From assembly GCA_947503395.1 (NCBI GenBank), contig CANNDP010000025.1:1-11501 (forward strand): 11,501 nt of DNA, in the 5' to 3' direction. Within the stretch, counting starts at the first letter, position 1, and every line of letters begins with the position of its first letter. Source of the DNA: Actinomycetota bacterium. GTDB lineage: Bacteria > Actinomycetota > Actinomycetes > Nanopelagicales > Nanopelagicaceae. This document shows positions 1-6,100 of this stretch, piece by piece. The notes under the pieces were generated by a model that was not told the DNA's origin, did no database searches, and saw nothing but the letters and a program-made list of their open reading frames with translations. Position numbers and translations under genes: made by a program.

Positions 1-1089
1 GCAGCAAATGAGGCGCGCGGAGAAGCTGCCTCCAGAATTGTCAGTCTTGCTAGTCCAAATCATGAAAAAGTTTTCTTTACCAATGGCGGGGCAGATGGCG
101 TTGAAAATGCGATCAGAATGGCTCGCATCCATACCTCACGCCATAAAATTCTCTCGTTCTACCGCTCCTATCACGGCAACACCACCTCTGCTATTTCAGC
201 AACAGGGGATCCAAGAAGATGGCCAAATGAATTTGCCTATGGCCATGTTCACTTCTTTGGACCATATCTTTATCGAAGTGCTTTTTGGGCAAAGAGCGAA
301 GAGGAAGAGTGTCAAAGAGCGCTTGAGCATCTAGAGAGCGTTATTGAATTTGAAGGACCGAAGACAGTTGCAGCTATCTTGATTGAATCTGTAGTCGGTA
401 CTGCTGGAGTCTTGATTCCACCAAAGGGATATCTAGAAGGAGTAAGGCGCCTCTGTGATAAGTATGGAATTTTATGGATAGCAGATGAAGTTATGTCAGG
501 ATTTGGAAGGACTGGGAAGTGGTTTGCCTACCAACATTCAACTGCTCATCCAGATTTGATTGTCTTTGCTAAGGGAGTTAATTCTGGATATGTCCCACTT
601 GGTGGGGTTGTAATCTCAAAAGAGATTGCAGAGACCTTCAAAGATCGCGTATTTCCTGGCGGGCTTACCTACTCCGGCCATCCGCTTGCTTGCGCCGCAG
701 CAGTTGCAACTATTGATGCTATGAAAGATGAGAAAATCGTTGAAGCTGCAGCCACAATTGGTGAGAAGGTAATTGGCCCAGGTCTTCGTGATTTAGCTAG
801 CAAGCATCGAGTCATTGGAGAAGTTAGAGGCCAAGGAACCTTCTGGGCTCTTGATTTAGTGACAGATCGCGCCAGCAGAGCGCCACTTGCCCCTTATGGC
901 GGATCATCTCCTGCGATGAATGAGCTAGTGGGTGAATGTAAAAAGCTTGGTTTAATGCCTTTTACCAACTTTAATCGTATGCATGTAGTTCCACCGTGCA
1001 ATATCACTGAGGCAGAATTTAACGAAGGACTAGCAATACTTGATAAAGCATTTAATCAGATTGATAAGTACTACACCGGGGCAAAATAA
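1..1089 (+). CDS. Class III (PLP-dependent) aminotransferase, omega-amino acid type, 5' end missing
   Basis: Transfers an amino group from an omega-amino acid (candidates: beta-alanine, taurine, GABA or similar) to an alpha-keto acid, probably pyruvate, using pyridoxal phosphate in the cytoplasm. The reading frame is open from base 1, so the gene starts outside the window. 362 residues are visible and roughly 80-100 N-terminal residues are missing compared with the usual 440-460. Visible landmarks, numbered in the fragment: FFTNGGADGVENAIRMAR (about 25-42, cofactor-phosphate region), YHGNT (about 57-61), WIADEVMSGFGRTGKW with the pyridine-binding Asp at about 162, FAKGVNSG with the Schiff-base Lys at about 191, and GGLTYSGHPLAC with its Thr at about 223. 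The stop lies 2 nt before the dehydrogenase gene, so the two are very likely cotranscribed. The partner suggests the product is a malonate-type semialdehyde, which favours beta-alanine or 3-aminoisobutyrate as amino donor. The exact substrate cannot be read from sequence. Confidence 0.9.
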   Translation, partial: AANEARGEAASRIVSLASPNHEKVFFTNGGADGVENAIRMARIHTSRHKILSFYRSYHGNTTSAISATGDPRRWPNEFAYGHVHFFGPYLYRSAFWAKSEEEECQRALEHLESVIEFEGPKTVAAILIESVVGTAGVLIPPKGYLEGVRRLCDKYGILWIADEVMSGFGRTGKWFAYQHSTAHPDLIVFAKGVNSGYVPLGGVVISKEIAETFKDRVFPGGLTYSGHPLACAAAVATIDAMKDEKIVEAAATIGEKVIGPGLRDLASKHRVIGEVRGQGTFWALDLVTDRASRAPLAPYGGSSPAMNELVGECKKLGLMPFTNFNRMHVVPPCNITEAEFNEGLAILDKAFNQIDKYYTGAK

Positions 1090-1091
1090 AG

Positions 1092-2591
1092 ATGAGTGAA
1101 GTAAAGAGAATTACCCATCACATAAATGGGGCCTATTGGAAAGAGGACTCTGCAAGAAGTGGTGATGTCTATAACCCAGCAACAGGAAAAATTACTGCAA
1201 AGGTTGATTTTGCGACGCCAGAGTTAATTGATCATGGCGTAAAAGTTGCCAAGAAGGCTCAAGAGCAATGGGCTCAAGCATCTCTTGCCAAGAGAGTTCA
1301 AGTGCTCTTCGCCTTTAGAGAAATCTTAAATGCTCGAAAGGAAGAGGTAGCGAAGTTAATAACTGCTGAGCATGGCAAAGTATTATCAGATGCATTGGGT
1401 GAGGTAACTAGAGGACTTGAAGTGGTGGAGTTTGCCTGCGGTATCCCCCATCTACTTAAAGGTGCATACTCTGAAGGAGCTTCAACAAATATTGATGTCT
1501 ATTCGATTCGCCAACCACTTGGTGTTTGCGCCATCATCTCGCCCTTTAATTTTCCAGCGATGGTTCCGATGTGGTTCTTCCCAATCGCTATCGCTGCAGG
1601 AAATGCAGTAATTATCAAGCCAAGCGAGAAAGATCCATCTGCTATTAATCTAGTTGCAGAATTCTGGAAAGAGGCAGGTCTTCCAGATGGAGTATTTAAT
1701 GTTATCCATGGCGATAAAGTTGCAGTAGATAGTCTGCTCGCTCATCCAGATGTTGCATCAATTTCTTTTGTGGGATCTACTCCGATTGCTCGATATATCT
1801 ATGAAAATGGCACTAAAAATGGCAAGCGAGTTCAAGCACTCGGCGGGGCAAAAAATCATATGTTGGTCCTACCTGATGCTGATCTTGATCTAGCAGCAGA
1901 TGCGGCAGTAAATGCTGGCTTTGGTTCAGCTGGTGAGCGTTGCATGGCAATCTCAGCTCTTGTTGTTGTTGAACCTGTTGCTGATGAACTTATCAAGAAA
2001 ATTTCAGAGCGCATGACAGGACTCAAGACTGGAGATGGCAGCGCAGGATCAGATATGGGGCCTCTTGTTACCGCTGTTCATCGCGACAAAGTTGCCTCCT
2101 ATATCGATGCAGGAGTAAATGCTGGAGCAAAATTGGTCGTCGATGGTCGAAATCCAAAAGTTAATGGAGCAGCAGAGGGTTTCTGGCTTGGACCAACTCT
2201 CTTTGATCAAGTAACACCTGAGATGAGTATTTATAAGGATGAAATCTTTGGGCCAGTTCTCTCGGTGATTCGAGTTTCTAGCTATGACCAGGGACTTGAG
2301 TTAATAAATAAACATCAATATGGAAATGGAACTGCAATTTTTACCAATGATGGTGGAGCTGCTAGAAGATTCCAAAATGAAGTTCAGGTTGGAATGATTG
2401 GAATTAACGTGCCAATTCCTGTGCCAACTGCTTATTACTCCTTTGGCGGCTGGAAGAACTCACTATTTGGCGATACTCACGCCCATGGAATGGAAGGCGT
2501 TCATTTCTTTACTAGAGGCAAAGTAGTGACGAGCCGCTGGCTTGATCCAAGCCATGGCGGGATAAATCTAGGATTTCCTCAGAACAGGTAA
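1092..2591 (+). CDS. mmsA: CoA-acylating (methyl)malonate-semialdehyde dehydrogenase
   Basis: Oxidises malonate semialdehyde or methylmalonate semialdehyde with NAD+ and CoA, releasing CO2 and giving acetyl-CoA or propionyl-CoA; cytoplasmic. The 499 residues match the family length. Seen in the sequence: the nucleotide-binding region IISPFNFPAMVPMWFFPIA (148-166) and KPSEKDP (176-182), and the catalytic Cys284 in GERCMAIS. Arg107 and Arg283 sit where this family carries two arginines known to bind the substrate carboxylate. The general-base Glu of hydrolytic aldehyde dehydrogenases is replaced (QALGGAKNH, Ala249), which is expected for a CoA-acylating enzyme. Late motifs are EIFGPVL (384-390) and YYSFGGWKNS (448-457). 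It begins with ATG 2 nt after the aminotransferase stop, with only a loose GGGG as ribosome binding site, so translation is probably coupled. Its last 24 nt overlap ribH on the opposite strand. The pair fits beta-alanine, valine or thymine-derived catabolism. Confidence 0.95.
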   Translation: MSEVKRITHHINGAYWKEDSARSGDVYNPATGKITAKVDFATPELIDHGVKVAKKAQEQWAQASLAKRVQVLFAFREILNARKEEVAKLITAEHGKVLSDALGEVTRGLEVVEFACGIPHLLKGAYSEGASTNIDVYSIRQPLGVCAIISPFNFPAMVPMWFFPIAIAAGNAVIIKPSEKDPSAINLVAEFWKEAGLPDGVFNVIHGDKVAVDSLLAHPDVASISFVGSTPIARYIYENGTKNGKRVQALGGAKNHMLVLPDADLDLAADAAVNAGFGSAGERCMAISALVVVEPVADELIKKISERMTGLKTGDGSAGSDMGPLVTAVHRDKVASYIDAGVNAGAKLVVDGRNPKVNGAAEGFWLGPTLFDQVTPEMSIYKDEIFGPVLSVIRVSSYDQGLELINKHQYGNGTAIFTNDGGAARRFQNEVQVGMIGINVPIPVPTAYYSFGGWKNSLFGDTHAHGMEGVHFFTRGKVVTSRWLDPSHGGINLGFPQNR

Positions 2592-3053
2592 ATCTCTCTT
2601 CACTCTAAGTAATTCAAGTGCTGCAACTGCTGAATCAAAGCCTTTATCTTCCTTACTCCCAGCAATCCCACTTCTTGCAATTGCTTGCTCAACAGTGTCG
2701 ACAGTTAAAACTCCAAAGCCAATTGGCTTAGATCTTGAAAGAGATACCTGCATAATCCCTTGAGTCACTCCCTGGCAGACATAATCAAAGTGTGGAGTCT
2801 CACCTCTTAGAACAACTCCAAGCACAACGGAGGCATCAAAACCGCTATCAAGAGCTAATTGAGCAGCAAGAGGTAATTCAAAAGAGCCAGGGACATAGAT
2901 GACTGGTTCTGGCTTAATTTTCGCCGCTTCTATCGCTCGTCTAGCGCCAGCGATTAAATCTGCACAGATCTGCTCATGCCAGCTAGCAGAGATGATTGCA
3001 ACCCTAAATTGGCTCAAGTCACCAAGTGATATTTGTGGAACTGCACCCGACAT
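2568..3053 (-). CDS. ribH: 6,7-dimethyl-8-ribityllumazine synthase
   Basis: Condenses 3,4-dihydroxy-2-butanone 4-phosphate with the ribityl-aminopyrimidinedione to make lumazine, the penultimate riboflavin intermediate. Family members form pentamers or 60-mer shells. The 161 residues are a full family length. Visible: the aromatic substrate-stacking region IISASWHEQI, VPGSFELPLAAQ (phosphate/ribityl pocket), GVVLRGETPHFDYVC with the catalytic His of PHFDYV, and PIGFGVLTVDTVEQAIARSG. The ATG shares one base with the ribAB stop (TAATG), so it is probably translated by reinitiation. A GGGG 8 nt upstream may help. It is the last gene of the rib operon. Its TAG stop lies inside the end of mmsA on the other strand (24-nt tail-to-tail overlap), leaving no room for a dedicated terminator between them. 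Confidence 0.97.
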   Translation of the reverse strand: MSGAVPQISLGDLSQFRVAIISASWHEQICADLIAGARRAIEAAKIKPEPVIYVPGSFELPLAAQLALDSGFDASVVLGVVLRGETPHFDYVCQGVTQGIMQVSLSRSKPIGFGVLTVDTVEQAIARSGIAGSKEDKGFDSAVAALELLRVKRDLPVLRKS

Positions 3054-4261
3054 TATTTATGCCCCAGTCTCTCTTTTTTAGTCGCTACATATTTTTCATT
3101 AAAGGTATTGATATCTCCGGAGAGAATTTGAGGGCTTGCCTTGATACCGCTTGAAGTAAGAGTTTCTAGCTTTTCAGGGTTATTGCTCAACAAGATTACC
3201 GAATTGATTTTCAAAGAGTTAAGGATTTCAGCGGCATCACCAAAGTCTCGTTCATCGATATTGTGGCCAAGAGCTAGATTGGCATCAACGGTATCAAGGC
3301 CTTGATCTTGGAGTTGATAAGCTTTAATTTTTTCAGATAGTCCAATGCCTCGACCCTCTTGATCTCTAAGATAGATGATTAATCCAGAGCCAGAGCTTTC
3401 AATCTCATTCATGGCTCGCTCTAGCTGCGATCCACAATCACAACGCAGTGAGCCCAGTACATCACCAGTTAAACACTCTGAGTGAATTCGCACTAGAAGT
3501 GGCTTAATTCCATCAATACTTCCAAACTTCAAAAGCGCATGATCTACTCCGCCTCGACCAAGAAAAGTTGCAATCTGCCACTGCTTTATCTGGCCAGAAC
3601 TACTTCGCGGAAGCTCTGCCCAATTAAGTTTAAATTCCTTCTGGCTATCTACTTTATTTGAGCCTTCTAGGGCGCTCATAAGCTGGGCAATGCTTAGGAT
3701 AGGAATGCCTTGTTCGCTGGCGAATCTAGTTAGATTCTCACCGCGCATCATCGAACCATCTTCATTGACTAATTCACTAATAACTCCAACTTGATTTACA
3801 CCTACCAGTTTGCACATCTCAACGATGGCTTCGGTATGCCCGCGTCTTGCGGCAAGGCCACCTTCATGAGCAATGAGCGGGAATATGTGGCCAGGTCTTA
3901 TGAAATCCTCTGCTGTGGAGCTTAAATCTGCTAAAGCTCTAATTGTGTTTGCGCGCTCTTTTGCGCTGATTCCAGTGGTGATCTCATGCTTAGCATCAAC
4001 TGTTACGGTAAATGCAGTTCGCTTTGTATCTTGATTCTGTTTAACCATAAGTGGCAGATGTAGCTGCCTTGAGCGCTCCTCGGTCATCGCTACACAGATA
4101 ACTCCAGAGGTGTAGCGGATCATAAAGCCAATCTTCTCAGTTGTGGCAGCGCTAGCAACAAGGAATAGGTCACCCTCATTTTCTCTATCTGCATCGTCAG
4201 TAACAATTACAAAGCCACCATCCCTAAAGGTTTCTAGCGCTTTATCTCTTGAATTATTCAC
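3053..4261 (-). CDS. ribAB: Bifunctional 3,4-dihydroxy-2-butanone 4-phosphate synthase / GTP cyclohydrolase II
   Basis: A fusion that supplies both riboflavin precursors: the four-carbon unit from ribulose 5-phosphate (N-terminal RibB domain, about 1-200) and the pyrimidine from GTP (C-terminal RibA domain, about 215-402). RibB landmarks are DDADRENEGDLF (22-33, metal and substrate acids) and RRGHTEA (139-145, His142). RibA landmarks are the zinc cysteines 263, 274 and 276 in SECLTGDVLGSLRCDCG, EGRGIGL (302-308), DTVDAN (323-328), the catalytic Asp/Arg region DERDF (336-340), SNNPEK (359-364) and a C-terminal ATKKERLGHK. All expected catalytic residues are present, so neither half looks degenerate. 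Translation starts at GTG, which overlaps the ribE stop by 4 nt (GTGA); a GAGGT ribosome binding site lies 5 nt upstream. RibAB is usually called ribBA or ribA in other annotations. Confidence 0.97.
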   Translation of the reverse strand: MNNSRDKALETFRDGGFVIVTDDADRENEGDLFLVASAATTEKIGFMIRYTSGVICVAMTEERSRQLHLPLMVKQNQDTKRTAFTVTVDAKHEITTGISAKERANTIRALADLSSTAEDFIRPGHIFPLIAHEGGLAARRGHTEAIVEMCKLVGVNQVGVISELVNEDGSMMRGENLTRFASEQGIPILSIAQLMSALEGSNKVDSQKEFKLNWAELPRSSSGQIKQWQIATFLGRGGVDHALLKFGSIDGIKPLLVRIHSECLTGDVLGSLRCDCGSQLERAMNEIESSGSGLIIYLRDQEGRGIGLSEKIKAYQLQDQGLDTVDANLALGHNIDERDFGDAAEILNSLKINSVILLSNNPEKLETLTSSGIKASPQILSGDINTFNEKYVATKKERLGHK

Positions 4262-4851
4262 GACTGACCTCTATTCATAAGGCGCTCGACATATTTAGCA
4301 ATAACATCAACTTCAATATTTACAATATCTCCACTAGATTTCTGGGCAAGATTTGTTCTATCAAGAGTCTCTGGAATAAGCCAGAGCGTCAGTAAGTCAT
4401 CTGATATCTCACCCACGGTAAGTGAAACTCCATCAATTGCAATTGAGCCCTGATTTACTATGTATTTGCTTAAGTTTTTAGGAACTCTGACTACAAACTT
4501 GTTCCACTTCTCACCTGGGGAGTTCTCGATAACACTGCCAATTCCATCGACATGTCCTTGAACAATATGTCCACCAAGTCTTGAATCCGCCCTAGTGGCT
4601 AGCTCCAGATTAACAAAATCACCTTCGCTAAGTTTTCCAAGGCTTGTCACCTTGAGCGTTTGAATCATCACATCGGCTTTAAAAGTATTTGAACTCAATT
4701 CAATTGCAGTGAGGCAAGTTCCATTGATGCTCACTGAATCGCCTACCTTTATTTCTGAGGCGAGCACGCTCTCAATTTGAATTACAGCAGATTCTGAGCC
4801 TCTAGAAATTGAGATCACCTTAGCTTTATCAGCAACAAGACCTGTGAACAC
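4258..4851 (-). CDS. ribE: Riboflavin synthase, alpha chain
   Basis: Dismutates two molecules of 6,7-dimethyl-8-ribityllumazine into riboflavin and the pyrimidine precursor, and acts as a homotrimer. The 197 residues form two lumazine-binding repeats (about 1-95 and 96-195). Seen: the invariant N-terminus MFTGLV, SINGTCLTA in the first barrel, GGHIVQGHVDG at the junction, the matching SIAIDGVSLTV in the second barrel, and the C-terminal helix VDVIAKYVERL. The start is GTG: it shares a base with the ribD stop (TAGTG), has GGCGGTGA as an upstream Shine-Dalgarno match, and gives the exact MFTGL terminus, so it is secure. It overlaps ribAB by 4 nt. This gene is ribE in the B. subtilis and actinobacterial convention, and ribC in E. 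coli. Confidence 0.97.
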   Translation of the reverse strand: MFTGLVADKAKVISISRGSESAVIQIESVLASEIKVGDSVSINGTCLTAIELSSNTFKADVMIQTLKVTSLGKLSEGDFVNLELATRADSRLGGHIVQGHVDGIGSVIENSPGEKWNKFVVRVPKNLSKYIVNQGSIAIDGVSLTVGEISDDLLTLWLIPETLDRTNLAQKSSGDIVNIEVDVIAKYVERLMNRGQS

Positions 4852-5876
4852 TATTTGCTCACCGCCAATAGATGAAGCCTTAGATTCTTTTCCTTATCTC
4901 CAAGTAAATCCGCTGAAAGAAGCTCAAGATCTAATCTTTGATTAAGGGTCTTAATCTCAAGCTGGTTAGCAAAATCAAGGCCTGAACCAAGAAGAGTTGG
5001 CGCTTGATAGAGAAATACCTCATCAAATAGTCCAGCTTTAAGAAATGCGCTAGTTAAGTTTGGGCCCGCCTCAATAAGGATCTGATTCCAGGCGCGCTCT
5101 TTTGCCAATTCCATCAGCTCGCCTAGATCATTTCCCTTGATTTGAATCGTTTCAGCGCTCTTATCTAAAACCTTTGAGCCCTGCGGAATCTCTCGATTTC
5201 CAAGTACTACTCGAACCGGCTTGAACTCAAAGTTCTCGCGCTTGATATTTCTAACCGTTAGAGATGGATCATCGGCAAGAACAGTCCCTGTGCCAGTAAC
5301 AATTGCGTCACATTGACTACGAAGAATCGCCACATCAGATCTTGAAATCTCACTGGTAATCCATTTTGAGCTGCCATCTAGCGCTGCAACTTTCCCATCA
5401 AGGCTAGCTGCAATCTTTATAGTTATGTAGGGACGAGAGCTCTCTATCTTTTTTAGCCATGCCCTATTGGTGAAGGCAACATCATCTTTTAAAAGACCTT
5501 GTTCAACAATTATGCCTGCATCAATTAGTGCTTGCGCTCCCCCATGGGCTATCGGGTTTGGATCACTAACTGCAAAAACTACTTTCTTTATGCCTGCAGC
5601 AATTATTGCCTCAGTACAGGGCGGAGTTTTTCCTATGTGATTACAAGGCTCCAGCGTTACAAAAAGAGTTGTACCTCTTGCCCTCTCTCCAGCTTTACTA
5701 AGTGCAACAACTTCAGCATGTTTTCCGCCATCTTGGCTGTGATGAAAACCCTCACCAGCAATCTGGCCATCATTGCCAACAATCACTGCTCCAACGATTG
5801 GATTAGGCGAACTTTTACCAAGACCGAGTTTTGAAATTTCGTTGGCACGGCGCATCGCAGATTCTGCATTTATCAT
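4851..5876 (-). CDS. ribD: Bifunctional riboflavin deaminase/reductase (RibD)
   Basis: Carries out the second and third steps of riboflavin synthesis: deamination of the pyrimidine ring, then NADPH reduction of the ribosyl side chain. I place the start at ATG 5876 (341 residues) because GGGGGTGG lies 5 nt upstream; the frame stays open to a TTG at 5912, but that would translate the riboswitch hairpin. Deaminase domain, about residues 1-125: zinc site His53-Ala-Glu55 in KHAEVVAL, with Cys78 and Cys87 in PCNHIGKTPPC. Reductase domain, about 145-340: KIAASLDGKVA, SSKWITS, DAIVTGTGTVLADDPSLT (about 190-207) and EAGP (about 269-272). It is the first gene of ribD-ribE-ribAB-ribH and lies directly under the FMN riboswitch. 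Its stop shares a base with the ribE GTG. Confidence 0.96.
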   Translation of the reverse strand: MINAESAMRRANEISKLGLGKSSPNPIVGAVIVGNDGQIAGEGFHHSQDGGKHAEVVALSKAGERARGTTLFVTLEPCNHIGKTPPCTEAIIAAGIKKVVFAVSDPNPIAHGGAQALIDAGIIVEQGLLKDDVAFTNRAWLKKIESSRPYITIKIAASLDGKVAALDGSSKWITSEISRSDVAILRSQCDAIVTGTGTVLADDPSLTVRNIKRENFEFKPVRVVLGNREIPQGSKVLDKSAETIQIKGNDLGELMELAKERAWNQILIEAGPNLTSAFLKAGLFDEVFLYQAPTLLGSGLDFANQLEIKTLNQRLDLELLSADLLGDKEKNLRLHLLAVSK

Positions 5877-5882
5877 GATCGC

Positions 5883-5907
5883 CACCCCCGAATAGATTTC
5901 CGGGGTG
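5883..5907 (-). promoter_or_regulatory. Hairpin covering the ribD Shine-Dalgarno (expression platform)
   Basis: On the transcript, CACCCCG (5907-5901) pairs with CGGGG-G-UG (5890-5883, one bulged G) around a 10-nt loop. The 3' arm is the GGGGGTGG ribosome binding site of ribD, 5 nt before the ATG, so the closed hairpin should block initiation. The 5' arm can instead pair with the 5' side of the aptamer (see the inverted-repeat entry). No U-run follows the hairpin, so it is read as a translational device. Confidence 0.75.
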
Positions 5908-6060
5908 CGCAAAAGAGTGCGCGCAAGGATGCACGCAATTTGTTTCCTCTCATCCGGACTTTAACCGTCGGTCTTGGAGTTTCACCAAGTCCACCGCTAG
6001 CTGGATGCAAGCGGGTCGCAGACTTTAACTGCCGGTTCGGAATTACACCGACCCCGGAAA
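5897..6060 (-). repeat. 10-bp perfect inverted repeat (5897-5906 / 6051-6060): candidate anti-sequestor
   Basis: TTTCCGGGGT at 5897-5906 on the + strand is the exact reverse complement of ACCCCGGAAA at 6051-6060. One copy is in the P1/P2 5' strand of the FMN aptamer, the other in the anti-Shine-Dalgarno arm of the ribD hairpin. Pairing between them would break both P1 and the hairpin, so it is mutually exclusive with the FMN-bound fold. Confidence 0.7.
5918..5937 (-). terminator. Possible weak intrinsic terminator in the rib leader
   Basis: On the transcript, UGCGUGC and GCGCGCA form a 7-bp stem with one U-G pair and a 6-nt loop (AUCCUU), followed by CUCUUUU. The U-run is short and the stem does not overlap the aptamer or the anti-sequestor strands, so no ligand dependence is evident. 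It may simply be a spacer hairpin. Confidence 0.3.
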
Positions 6061-6063
6061 CAA
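5940..6063 (-). promoter_or_regulatory. FMN riboswitch aptamer (RFN element) upstream of ribD
   Basis: Binds flavin mononucleotide and shuts down the riboflavin operon when FMN is abundant. The closing helix P1 is visible as a perfect 8-bp inverted repeat: TTGTTTCC at 5940-5947 against GGAAACAA at 6056-6063. Read on the transcript, conserved blocks appear in the right order: GGGGUCGGUGUAAUUCCGAA, CCGGCAGUUAAAGUCUGCG, a variable arm with CGACCCGC, GCGGUGGACUUGGUGAAAC, CUCCAAGACCGACGG, and UUAAAGUCCGGAUGAGAGG. These are the hallmark RFN segments. The leader runs about 63 nt from the aptamer to the ribD ATG and contains the ribosome-binding-site hairpin. Confidence 0.96.
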
Positions 6064-6070
6064 CAGGGTG

Positions 6071-6100
6071 ATTCTAGCCGAGAATTACTTTCCGTCCCAA
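6071..6100 (-). promoter_or_regulatory. Candidate promoter of the riboflavin operon
   Basis: Reading the minus strand, TTGGGA (6100-6095, 4/6 to the -35 consensus) and TAGAAT (6076-6071, 5/6 to the -10 consensus) are 18 nt apart. A start about 7 nt downstream would fall near G at 6064, one base before the P1 helix of the riboswitch, which is where a transcript start would be expected. The -35 overlaps the last codons of the DUF885 gene. Confidence 0.6.

Noticed and set aside
8..334. 108-residue + strand frame at the left edge
   Set aside because: It is out of frame with the aminotransferase, whose motifs (FFTNGGADGVE, YHGNT) run continuously through this stretch in the other frame from base 1.
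3053..4261. Degenerate RibB half in the fusion protein
   Set aside because: Considered because some fusions lose one activity, but RENEGD and RGHTE are intact, so both domains look functional.
5877..5912. Longer ribD starting at TTG 5912
   Set aside because: The extra codons lie inside the ribosome-binding-site hairpin, TTG is a poor start, and GGGGGTGG sits properly before ATG 5876.
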